From assembly GCA_013396995.1 (NCBI GenBank), contig VWZP01010282.1:476318-540317 (forward strand): a DNA stretch of 64,000 bases, read 5' to 3'. This DNA is from Dicaeum eximium (Eukaryota > Chordata > Aves > Passeriformes > Dicaeidae). Shown piece after piece: positions 26,201-38,500 of this stretch (positions within the stretch are counted from its first letter, which is position 1; each line of letters opens with the position of its first letter). The translations under genes and the position numbers were made by a program. The notes under the pieces are model-generated. The model had not been told where the DNA came from, made no database searches, and worked only from the letters and a program-made list of their open reading frames with translations.

Positions 26201-29200
26201 CTTTGTAAACACTGTTTTTAACATCTGATTCATTAGCAATGACAATATAGGTTTACACTCAAAGTATTTTGTTAGTTTCGCCCCTAAAATTCAAGAAGGT
26301 ATTGAGAAGAAATAAGAAAACATGGTGGAAATATCAAAATTCCTCACTGAAAACAACTCTATGAGAAATACTTTCTATTATTTCCCTAACCAAGTTCTCT
26401 GACATTTCAAAATAATATCTTTTACATGGAAGTTAAATAAAAAAGGGGGTTTTCATGTTTAAATGTAGAATGCAAAATTCCAGTCTTGTATTTAAAAGGA
26501 ATTTTAAGGGTATATTTAAAGTTCACAGAATGGAAAGTGGGACAGAATAAAAACAAAACAGACATTTTTTGCAATTTGAAAGTTATTTTTAAAATAATTT
26601 GTCAGTTTATTCCCCTTATCCATTTAAATAGTATGGCAGAGGGAATATATTTGTCATACTATGTGATTCAGAAAACATTGCTGTTTGCATAGAAGTAATA
26701 TCTGGTTGAGTAGCTAAGCACCTGAAACACTGCTCTGTTTATTATTTATTTATTATAATCCTTTAAGAATGATCATTTGTGATCATCTCTTCAAAGAGAG
26801 TGATTAAGCAGAAGTACTACTCAAACATACAGGGAGTCGTAAGAGTAGGCTTTTTATTTCCTAATAATAAAAAACCTTGCTTTATTCCCAACTAACATTT
26901 GGAAAATTTGTGTTTTCTACAAATGATTTCATTAATATAAGCCAGTACTGATATTTGGTTTCAGATAAGAACACAATATTATTCACTGTTCATTAATCTT
27001 TATTTGTTATTTGTAATTCATTATTCTCTAAACTTCATGATTATTTTCATTTAAGCAGGAAGGGAAGAAAGTCATACTGTACAACATCATTCACTAATGA
27101 GAAATAAGAATTATCCAATAGGTTAAACAGTTCATCATCTATTAATTTAGAGATAATTTACCTGTCAACATTAAACCCTTAAACATGCATGTCCCAAAAA
27201 TAAAACTGAAATAAAAGTAATATCAGAAGTTCATGCACTAAAAAAAGGGATTTGATTATTTTTCCTACATCTGATGTGATATCAAGTGAGATGACAAGCT
27301 GAGAAACAGGTTTCTCTTCTAATTCCAAAATCTAAATAGTAGAAATATAAAGAGGAAGTGTTTAAAGAAAGTAAATTTTTGAGGCAGAAAGAAAAGTAGG
27401 AAGTTCCATAAATTTTTGAATTTGTTTTGAATAAACATTCCACATAGATTAAAAAAAAAAGTTAAAAAGGAGAAAAAAAAGGCAGGTTATTAAATTTGAT
27501 GGCTTCATTTTCAGATATTGATCAAAAACTAGCATTTAAATGCTTTAAATAGTTATATTTTTAAATGCTTTACTTGTTCAACAATCCTTTTATAGTTTAT
27601 GCATACATTTGTCTATACCAAGTCCTTTTCAGCAAACCAAAATGGGAGCCAGAAGAAACAAACACAAAAAATAAATTGTCTACTCAGAACTTCTCTGAGC
27701 CCTGCTACTCCCTCCACTCCTAGTAAATATTTTTACCTTTCTTTCCCTGGTATTCATGAGTTACTCAGCCAGGGCTGACTGGCCTCTGTGGGTCTTTTGC
27801 CTATGAATTAATAACAGAGACCCCCTGTGTGGAGACAAGTACATAAGAGTTCCATAAGCAGAGGTAAATTAGGGAATGACATTGCTTTGCTTTTGTCATG
27901 CTCCATCTGTTCAGGTTGGTTTATTTAGCCGAAAGCAAAAAGCAATTTCCACCAGCAAAAGTGCTGTAACTTTGACAAACAAATCAGGAGCCTGCAGTGG
28001 TAGGTAAAAGCAGAACATTCAGCTGGCTCTGCAGGGCACCTGCCCAGACACCATATTTATCAGCTCCTAAGCTCCTGCTATACAAACACAAGCTCTCATT
28101 GTTGAACTTTTAATATGTTTCTTCTGTGAGCTCTAGATCCTTAGCAAAATCCCTTTTCTTCAACATTTCAATATGACTGGGGAGAGTTTTACACTGCAGC
28201 ACATCTTTTCTTTAGCATGTATTTCCCCTTGGAGCAAGGGTCTTCCTGACTTATTATGAGAACTACATTTCAGAGTTTATCCATGTTATTTTCCTTTATT
28301 TAGGATAACTCTGGACAACAAAAAGTCTTCTTAGTGGTTCCCATGACAACAACCTTTCAGTTACTAATCCTGAACATATGGCTGGAGTAAAAGAATATTT
28401 CAAGGAGGTGCACCACTACTTACAGGAAGTCAAGTTAACCTTAGGGATGACTTACAAAGCCCCTCCAATCAGTGGAATTACCCTTAGTCTGAGGGAAATT
28501 CAAGCAATTATTGCAAACACTTCTCCCATTTAGTCTAGTTGAGAGATTTCAAAACTATTGATGTTGGTTCAGTTGACTCCCTGAATGAATAGAGCAGAGA
28601 GTAAAGCACTAGGAGTTTTTGCAAAAAGGCTGGCCAAAACCACATTTCAGGAATTACTAATACAATTTTTGTCACAGAAACTTCACCAAAAGATACAAGC
28701 AAACTCTGGTTTGCACGGAAAGAAAATTCCATGTATTAGAACAACTACTGTAGCTGGAAATAAAAGAGAAAAGTCATTTGTGCACAAAATCTTTTAGAAG
28801 ATGTAACTGATTCTGTTCTGAGCATGCAATAGGTCCCAGCCCTGTGATTCACTGGTCCATAAACCTATGACTCTGCAGCCTGTGTGCCTAAAGAAAATGT
28901 TTCATAAAGTTACTCCTTTCTCATTATCAATATTTCAGCTGCACATGGACTGCAAGGCTGAACTAGGCCTTTATTAAAATGCAACTTGTCAAGCTTGAAA
29001 TAAAATATCCTGCGTTTTAGCCAAGAATTTTAGCAAACCAGTAACCTCAACTAAAAGTGATCAAGCAGTTACATAAGCTTATCTTTATCTAGAGGATTTG
29101 ATGATTTAATGTGTGGGTGAAAGGTGACCTGAAGCTGAATTTTCAAAAAAACCCAGTACTCTAAAGAAAACATTTTATTCAAATTTTAAATGTGTATCAA

Positions 29201-29828
29201 GGGAATAAATACAATTACTCTCAGAGCATTTTCTAATTAATGATCAGCACTTGTAATTCACAGTGATATTCCTGACAATAAAAATGCTTAGCATCTCAGA
29301 CTTGGCTCTGAAGCAGTGCAAGCCCTGAAATGTTATTGAATTAAATTATTTTCCTGGATTTCTCATGATCATCCAAACCTTCATTGTGATGGAATACCTG
29401 AATATACAGCACATTTCTGCAATCAGCGTTGCATTAAATCTTTCAAATAATGGACGCAAAGAAACTTTATATAGAAAACTTTGGCGAAGAATACAGTTAT
29501 TTGGCTAATTAATTTTTGCCTTTTTAAAATTCTTTTTTTCCTAATTTAAGAGAGAGCAGACATAAAGAAGAATATTCTTGGTCTATAGTTTTTGTTTCAG
29601 AAATAAAACTGCAACCCATTTTTATTAAACAGGTCTGGAACCCCATTTGCAAAGGTGAACATAAGCAATAAAAAGAATAATAGCTCATGACTTCCTGCAG
29701 AGCCAGAAAGTAGTGATGATGATGCAAGAGGCCCTTCCAAACCTGTCTTAAATGTATTTATCTTAACTTAAACATCTTAATTGCATAAAACTATCTTTAT
29801 TTCATTCAAAACAGTTAATAGCAGTTAT

Positions 29829-30018
29829 TTATATTATATAATGTGATATTATACATTTTAATATATATTAATAAGTAATAATATATTATATGGTATTATA
29901 TGTATAATATGATATAATATTATATAACTTAATAATTAATACTATGTATAATATATAGTATAATATATATTAATATATATTATTGTAGTTATCAATATTA
30001 GTGTATATACATATAAAA
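29829..30018. repeat. A/T-only low-complexity tract, about 190 bp
   Basis: Nearly every base is A or T, arranged as overlapping ATATTATATAAT-type self-complementary blocks with only a few isolated G or C. Many short inverted repeats make it a candidate for cruciform extrusion and a likely site of length variation. Confidence 0.8.
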
Positions 30019-33000
30019 CATTAAAAACTTTATCTTCTTGCTCTAATTTGCACAATGGTTAAAGGAAATGAAGCTTCTTTTATTGTCTTTGGTGCCAGTG
30101 GTACAAAGTCAGCAGAGAGGCCTGGTAAGTTATATGAGCCTATTACAGGATATTATTACATTGAATTTCTTTTATGCCGATGAATTAATCTATCCTGCCA
30201 TTTGTATTTAATTATCTCCAGCTCCAGACAGGATAGGTACTATGGATTATCCTTCTGATTTAGGTAAACCAGAATTAATGGCAGAAGGTCTCGGTTGCAT
30301 TCAAAGCCAGCACATGTCCTCACATGTCAGTATCTGTTGCTTTTGCCTAACTTTCAACACAAACCCACTTTAGTTGAACTCTGACAAGGTACCTGATAAA
30401 ACCCCAGTTGAATGGATCCCTCATCTACAAAGCATTCGTGGGATTTAATAATTAGAAAAATTATTTATTTTTATATGAGCCCTCTGAAGCTAATTTATCT
30501 ACAAGAAAATTTTGAAAACTTTTTCCTATCCAATGTCAATTCCAAAGTTTGAGGAACAGAGATCTATACAGTTGAGTAGAATAGAAAAGAATGGTTGTCC
30601 CTCTGGCTGTAAATTCTGTGACTATGTCTTCCTAAATCCACAGAAGTATAAAGCAACAGCCAAGAGAGTAAACTACTCCCAATTTCTTCAGCAAGTACTG
30701 ACACAGAGGCCAGAGATAATTTAAATGTCATTATTCATCCAAGAACATAGTGGAAAAAAGAGAAAATATTGCACAGAACTATACAAATGGTAAAGATCAT
30801 GCTAGATGAAAACACAGAAAACACCAGATTTGTCAGCCTGAATATTGATTAATCATATTCCATCACATTAAGCTAACTCAAATGAGCTATGATTGAAAAT
30901 CACATCCAATGCTGACTATTAACACAAAAAATACAGATGAGTCCATTGTGAGCATTAATTTTGAGCAGCTTTTTAATATAATCTAATTTATCACACACGT
31001 AGTCAAGTGGTATAATGGGCTTATTTTCCTGAAGGACAAAGCAGGTTGCCTGATTTGGGGCAGTAGAACTGAATAGAAATTAACTACTAAAATCTGGTAT
31101 TTATTATAGTATGTTACTGCAATTGCCTTTGGTGCAGTGGGTTTTTCATATTCCACAATAAAATTTTGAAGAATTTGTGCTAAATTCAATTGGGACAATT
31201 CAGTGCCAAAATGGCTTTGCATTCAAGTTACTGGAAAGTGCATATAGAGACAAGATTTGTCAAAACATTTGAAATCTGTGATGATGTATTTAGTGCCTAT
31301 CAAAGAGGTATTGAACTATGATAAACCAAGTTAAAAAACGTGAGCTGTGTCTGATGTGCTAAAATGCTACATACATATCTAAATAGAGCTTAGTATTGAG
31401 CTGATTCTCTGCAAGACTATCACAATCAAATAGAATGTAAATAGCAATTATAAAAATATCTCCAAAAATAAAATCAGAACACTGATTTTAAAGTATCTTG
31501 TCTTTTTCTTCAGTCACAAATTTCCCCATTTAAGATTCAAGTGAATTAAAATTTTAGTTTACAGAGTTAAATTGGAAACTGAGGGCATCATCTTTGTAAT
31601 TTAACATTTCCCTGCTCATAGTGTTGTCTTTTTAAGGTGACAAGATACAGTACCAGTGTCTGAATGCCCTGTCTTTTACATCTAATCTTGAGAAACAATT
31701 ATGACTAGTATCCTATAATGATATTTACAATGTGCAATTGTCATTATCAATTAGAAGAATAGTCAGACTTATCTCTATTGAATTTCAGGAAACAGACATT
31801 TTTGATTAATATATCACTATCTCTTGGAGAAGCTGGGGTCTGGATCCTGCCTCAAAACATGTTTTATGTTAGTCTTATTGTTTATATAGTGCTTTCATAT
31901 ATATTAATATTAATTTGGCATGGAACTTTCAAGATGATTGGACAGAAATTTCTTTGCAAACAAATCTGCATGTGGTTAGATCATGAAAATGTTTAATCAC
32001 CTCTAAGTGTTTTCATTCCAAACTGTGCTAGAATCTGGCCATAATTGTTACATGATTCTCCTCAAGGTATAATTGGAACTCTGTACTGAGGCTGACTGAA
32101 ACCATTTGAGAACTATTTTAAATTATTAACAAAGGAAGGAGCTGCCAAAGAACACACAAACCAGGTTGGCCATACAGGCAAATCCTCGGGCTTTGGGGAT
32201 GGCCATGCTTGTCAGCTGAGTCTCATGAGTCATATATTTTTAATGGAAATGCAAAATTCTTTTGTGTACGGGGTCAGGAAAGTGTAGTGTCTGCCTATGT
32301 TATATCCAAGTAGCATCTTTTCCAATGAAAGATATTTTGCTTTGACAAGAGAAGCATTTTCAGAAGATAGAGCAAATCTTTTTGTTAGCCAAGTCTGTAA
32401 TTTCATTTACCATTTCCATATATTTTCCACAGATAAATATAAGTGAGCCACTGCAGCCACTCTGTGTATCATAAAAATGGTTTTATTCTTATAAAATATC
32501 CATTCGCAACAAAAATCAGATTTGTAATCTGTTTTTGAGCCTTTGAAAGACAACAAGAGTTTATTCCTAATTTGTAATTCATTAAATAATTTTATAATTT
32601 ATTTTTTCTAAATTTATAACTCCAGATTCAGAACCTGGCTTGGGACTATCTTCAACTTCTTTTCTATTAAATTACAGTCAAAATGCTGGATGAAAGAGCT
32701 ATGATTTAAGATAGGTGATTTTACCCAGAAAATTTTGCAGTAATTTTAAAGCAAATATATTCTGTACTGACTCACTGTTAAAATTTTTAAAGATTGCCAC
32801 AAAATTATAACCACGTGATGAAGCTACTGATAGGAAGGTGATGATTTGTATTCAACTCTTACCATGGATATTTGTTTCTCTTCTTTCTGAAGTTTTAAAC
32901 AGTTATGGAAATATGACACGTTTACAGCAAGCAAGCTTGGCACATAGGTCAAGTCAGCCCTAGAGGCAAGTATGTGTTGCTGCTTATGATGTACTAAAAG

Positions 33001-34781
33001 CTATGAAAGCAAATATGTTTGGAACCTTTTTGATCATTAATGCTTCTTGCTTTTCTCAATTAGAACAGTGTTGCATGGCTGAAGGAGAGTGATATTCACT
33101 TACTGTAGAGAATATGCAAAAAATTATACACCCAAGCAGGCATATACCATTTTGGGAGAAGCAGCAAAATAGGCACTTATGTGAAAATGCCTTCTTCCTA
33201 AATCCAAGAAATGTGTGGAATACGAGATGAGGAGTGGATTCCTTTTACAAAGACATTTACCACATCTACTTGCTAGCAAAGTAACCTTTTCTGTGGCTGC
33301 AACCTTTTTGTTTAATGAGCAGAATAGGGAGACCAAGAACCTGAAGCTCTTTTATGAAGGCATGTCCAGTAAAATACTATATATAGGTCTGATTATTGAG
33401 GGGTAAAGGTCAGGCTTTGAACTACCTTCTGGCTTTCCTCACAAAGCTAAAAATACGACCAACCCCAAGTGACAGAATAGATTTTCAATCATGATACTCA
33501 TTTATGTCTTGTGAGCCTGTGATTTTTTCCTTCAAATCAATAAGTCTTTATTTAGTATCCTAACAGCAGAGAACAAAATGTGTATTTACTGGAAAACAGC
33601 TGTGTTCAAATGTTTACCTGAAAGTGTCAATCAGATACATCAAACTAGCATCAAGATAACACATACAGGTGCATGAATCTATTTCTCTGCAGAATGACCT
33701 TCCTAGCTTCACTCAACATTACAGGTAATTTAGGACATGACAGAATTACTCTAATGGCACATACATACTGGTCAATTCTTGACAAATTTTCAGTAGAGGA
33801 CATAGCTAATGGTTAATGACTGTCTATCCCTTGCCCACTAGCAACTTCTGCTAGCAAATATTCTTAATTTATAATGCAATGTTCTATAGAAACATTTTTT
33901 TTTTTAGTTTGGCAGTACTATTTGTGAAAGACTGCAGAAGTTCTCAAGTACTTAATTATCAATTTGTTCAAAGATTATTTTATACAATTATCTCCATATT
34001 CCATAGGTATGATTATTTGACTAAGCAACCAATTTTTTAACTAAAAATGGCACTTCAAAAATTGTGAAGATGTGACAGGCAATTCAACATTTACTATTCT
34101 GAGGAAAAATAGATCTAAAAACATTAAATAATTTTACACATTTTAAAATTTTTAATCATATCCACTTCAGTGATCCCACTAATCAGGACCTTCATACCAT
34201 ATTAACTTACAGTTCCACAGGTGGAGAGTTCACTCTGGACTTCAAGAAAAAATGTGCAATTCCTTGCTGTGCATCAGGGGAACTAATTGGTAACTCTTCT
34301 GTTTCAGGGGCAGCTCACATCTCTTTATTCCCTTCTAAATGGTGCCATGGTTTTAGCTACTCTTATGCCTTAATTTGTATAAAGGGAATTTACAGACTTA
34401 GCGAGGCTGCCCTTCTAACCATGTATAAATAATAGCAGATTTTCCATGGTACTCCCAAAGATGATAGATATGGAAAGAACTTACTTCTCAATTTTTCAAT
34501 TATTTGCATTTTTTTCATCAAATTGTTACAGCAGGAAAGACTACTCCAGTCTGAACAGTAATGACAGTACGTAATATAATGCAGATATATTAATCATCAT
34601 TGGGACACTGATGAGGAGGTAGATGGAAATAACCATTGACTTGCTATTAATACTATTGCAAAGGATAAAAATAACCCAGGGAGTTTATAAAAAGTGTTTA
34701 AGGGGATGGAAAAGCTAACTGAAAAGCAGATTTTAGAAGGTATTTCAGGTGCAACAGGAATGGTAAAGCTAAAGGAAGTTT

Positions 34782-35072
34782 GATGCCACCAGTGATGGGG
34801 CTCAAGGAATGGAGGAAGCTGAGTCAGGGGAGGTTTAGGTTGGGTATCAGGAAAAAGTTTCTCACCCAGAGGGTGGCTGGGCACTGGAACAGGCTCCCTA
34901 GGAAGTGGCCACAGCACCAAGCCTGGCAGAGTTCAGGAAACATTTGGACAATGCTCTCAGGCACATGGTGTGACTCTTGGTGTGTCCTGCACAGGGCCAG
35001 GAGTGGAACTTGATGATCCTGATGGCCCCCTTCCATCTCCCCTCCTTACTCTGTGATTTTATGATTCTATGA
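34782..35072 (+). mobile_element. CR1 LINE 3′ end
   Basis: This is a good match to an avian CR1 3′ end. It contains GGGGAGGTTTAGGTTGGGTA, then CACCCAGAGGGTGGCTGGGC, AACAGGCTCCCTAGGAAGTGG, CAGCACCAAGCCTGGCAGAG, TTGGACAATGCTCTCAGGC and CAGGGCCAGGAGTGGAACTT. It closes with the family's terminal ATTCTATGA-type repeat (TGATTTTATGATTCTATGAA, ending at 35072). The 5′ side is truncated, as is usual for CR1. It looks younger than the other CR1 pieces here. No ORF2 remains. Confidence 0.9.
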
Positions 35073-35339
35073 AGTCCAGCCTGCTTCTATTGCAGAGAAT
35101 CACACCAAATAAGCTGTTTACTAAACTTTCATAATTTCAACTTAAACAAAATTAGGTGTTTTGGATCAACTGCTTGAAAGGCTGTTTCATTGTTGCTATG
35201 ACTATGTACATTTATTTAATGTAGGTGTTAATAACCGTTCCTGTTGATGTTGACTTTGGCTCAAATATTTCTTATCTCATGACCATTGTGCGTCCATATA
35301 GGACTCGTCTGCCTTCTTAATCTAAGGCTAAGGCTACAT

Positions 35340-35540
35340 AACACCTTTTCTTAGCAAGATAAGCCTCTCATTCTCTTGCCTACCTTTCTCTGCATCTATG
35401 CCAATTTCTGTTCAATTTTCTTGAACTAGAATGTCCAGAATGGTATTTAACATTTCATATCAAGCGTTGAGTGCCTTGTAAGTGAAACATATTTTAGGAT
35501 CTCGTTTGTCTTTTCTACAGCTTATTTCCAAGTTAGCTGC
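35340..35540 (-). mobile_element. Probable ancient CR1/L3-like LINE remnant
   Basis: The text TCTCTGCATCTATGCCAATT, CTTGAACTAGAATGTCCAGA and TTGAGTGCCTTGTAAGTG, in that order, resembles the antisense of an old CR1/L3-type LINE common in turtle, crocodile and bird genomes, where it runs ...CCAGAACTG...CACCAGTGCCTTGTA. Divergence is heavy and the ends are uncertain. It lies just downstream of the CR1 end at 34782-35072 but in the opposite orientation, so it is a separate, older insertion. Confidence 0.4.
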
Positions 35541-38500
35541 TAGATTTGCGTATCACCATCTTTAGTTATATTGGAAGATATTATGCATACAGGACAACTT
35601 GAGCGTAACTACTTTATGGACCTAGAAGTTGTTTCAAGGTTACAAAATCATTTCCAAACACCACTTATTCCATAGACTAGTATTGTACCAGTATACATTT
35701 GTGAATAGTTCTCCAGTGCCATTTAGACACCTACTTAACTGAGGTTTTAGTAATCACAGTACTTGTCTTTACACTGTCATATCTACTTCATTGATCAATT
35801 GCAGGAAGCTTCATAAATGTAGATAACATATTTTGCAGACATTTTGTAATTAGCATTGCAAGATGAGCTATCATAATTGCTTCCTTGACAGTAGTTTCTC
35901 ATAACTTATAATGTCTTGATATATAATGCATATCGTGTAATGCATTTCAACTAATCTGTAACTATTACAGTCAATCATCTTGAAACAGTGTCACAGTGCG
36001 AGCTGCTTTTAAGTCTAAAATAAGTGTTCTGTTTGAAAATTGTGTTGCATTACAGTAGGCAGCATTGTTTTACAAGCAGGCCTGCATAAACGCTGTGGGT
36101 ATCAATGAAAGCAATCAAAGACTAATTCAAAATTTACACTTTTCTGCTGTTAGTTGAATATGACTGATGTCAACCAGTGTATTACAAAATGGAAGTTTTA
36201 TATTTGCCTAGAAAGCAGTTGAGTTTTGACACCTGTTAATACTATCATTTAGGGAATAATCCACACTGCCTTCACAAATGAAAGTTAATCACATTATAGG
36301 AACAACTGATACACAGCTGAGGCAAAACTTAAGCTGGACTGTCTGATATTGCTAAAGAAATGCTCAGTGGTAGCAAAAGAAATTGACCCTGTATAATCTA
36401 TTTAATAAGGTAATTAGGATTAGCTGTTTCTGAAAATGTATCTTTAACCATAAACAGCTTGTAAATCATACTGAGACAAGAAGCCTTGTACTCAGTCTGC
36501 TTCAAGTGCCTCTTCTTGACCCCAGGTTTCCCACTTACACAGTGGGATGCCTGCCTTGCTGGTGATCTGGAATAGGGAGGAGAACTGAGTTAATATTAGC
36601 CAGCCAAAAAACAGTTTCATTTTAGTTCACTATGGTTTCACAGTCACACAATCATCTGTAGTTGCACAAAGAAAGGAGCTGAATGAAGTAGAAATGAGCA
36701 GCCCAAGACTGGCCAGGGCTACTTCTGCTTGCAGAAATAATGGCTTACATTGGCTTACATTGGCGTAAAACTTCTGCAAAATTTAGCCTTTAGGTGCACT
36801 GCCCAAAACTTCTATTCATATACATAGCAACTAATCCTTGAAATCGTTAACACTGGAAAGGTATACCAAAAAATATTTATGGAAAGTCTTTTAATAAAGA
36901 AGATGCTTCTAAAGATGAGCAATGATTACCTACCAGCAATTTCTAAACACATTCAGGTGTAATGACTGTGAGTAATACATTTGTGAGTAAATTTGACCAC
37001 TGGGTATTCCTATGCTTTCTGAGTATATAAGAGTAATAGCTTATGGATACAAGCAACCTGAAGCTTCTCTCATCCTTCTTTCACTATCACCAGTCTGCCT
37101 ACTCTTGAATGACTGAAATTTGTACTGGTTGACACTGGGTACCTGACACTGTTTCATTCATCTGTATCTAGAATCCTTCCTCCACTTTCAAATATAGTAG
37201 AGACAAACAGAATATCTAAGAGTGGCCCTGGTGTCTGGTAGTACAAAAGTGGGATGAAAACATTTTAAAGAAAGAAAAAATTACATTAGATCGAAAACAA
37301 AATTCCAATCTAGGCTAAGGTGTGGAGGCAACAGCATGAAATAAAAGTGTTAACTAGGGAACAAAAGTCTTGATTAAAAAAATTGCTTACAGTCTCCTTT
37401 TGTGTATGTCTGCACATCTGTCTTACAGACAACTCTCTCCCTCTTTGCCCTGCAGCATCAGCTTCATCAGTGGCTCCCTCAATCATTTTTTGTCAGAAAA
37501 TTCCCACCAACCTAGCACCTTGTCAGCCTTAGCTGGTGTTGCAGTTGTAGCCACGCAGTTTCTCAATTTGCTGTATAGAGTTGTTCTGAGCACTGAGATA
37601 AATCACAGTCATAAGATGCAGGCTGCTGCTCTTCTGTAGCATCTCATTGATGGAGATGCTCCAGCATCAGAGCAAAGGTTAAACAGTTAGAAAAAATGTT
37701 AAAGAAATATCTTTCTCTCAACTATGTGATTTGGCTTATTTTTAGTTGTGGGAAGAAAAATCATTCATTTCTATTCCAGATAGAATATTACTTTACTTCA
37801 TATTAGAATAACAACAACATTATAACTACTTTCAATAACTTTATTCTTTCTTTTACATTATCTGCTGTGTTTATTTTGAAATAAAAACTAATATATTTGA
37901 ATTGGGTAGTTATTTTTAGTTATCCTTCATTTGATGAGAAAAATAATTGATCTTACCATGTTTTTGTAAAACACTGAAATAAAATAAAGTTAATTTACAT
38001 TAATTTTCTTGTGGCAAGAATTTGATTCTTTTGTTCAGTATTGTGCTGGATTCTGTAAACGTCCTTCCCCCAGGCATCTCTCTAATTGCTTTCTGTTGAA
38101 AATATTTTTAGGTTTTTTTGAAGATGTCATAACCAATAGTGTGTATACAGAATTAAGTAATCTTCTGGTTAATAATACCATATTACAATAGCTCTTTTAA
38201 CACTAATAGATTAAAAGAAGTCTAGTGCAAATGTGGCATTTGTTCACATGATTGTGTTTTTACTGAAGGAGTGTACTAACCAGCAGGAAAGTTTCTAAGT
38301 ATATAGTAGCTTGAGGTCTAATTTTTTCAGCTTCTGTAGCTAAATAATTGAGGTTCAGACACCTATTTTCTATTTTAGAAATTTATTTCCTGGTTCAATA
38401 TGCTTTTGGAGTTGTATTTAGATATCAGGTTAGGTGTGAAGGTTGACAGTGACAGGTAGATGCAAAATGAGATTTTCTTCCATCATGGAGAACCAAAGGT

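Larger units (their letters stand above)
20145..34781. other. Intronic sequence with simple repeats only
   Basis: No gene or named transposon is recognised in these 14.6 kb. It holds a (TATATTGTA)n microsatellite at about 23236-23260, A-rich stretches near 27440-27480, and a long A/T-only tract at 29829-30018. Scattered open frames of 60-90 codons in all frames look random. Confidence 0.55.

Noticed and set aside
30512..30724. Frame containing CPSGCKFCDYVF, superficially like a metal- or FeS-binding motif
   Set aside because: An isolated short frame in AT-rich intron, with the Cys spacing not matching a radical-SAM motif and no surrounding domain.
34780..35036. Open frames on both strands around 34.6-35.0 kb
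   Set aside because: They are mainly translations of the CR1 3′ end and its immediate 5′ flank, not genes.
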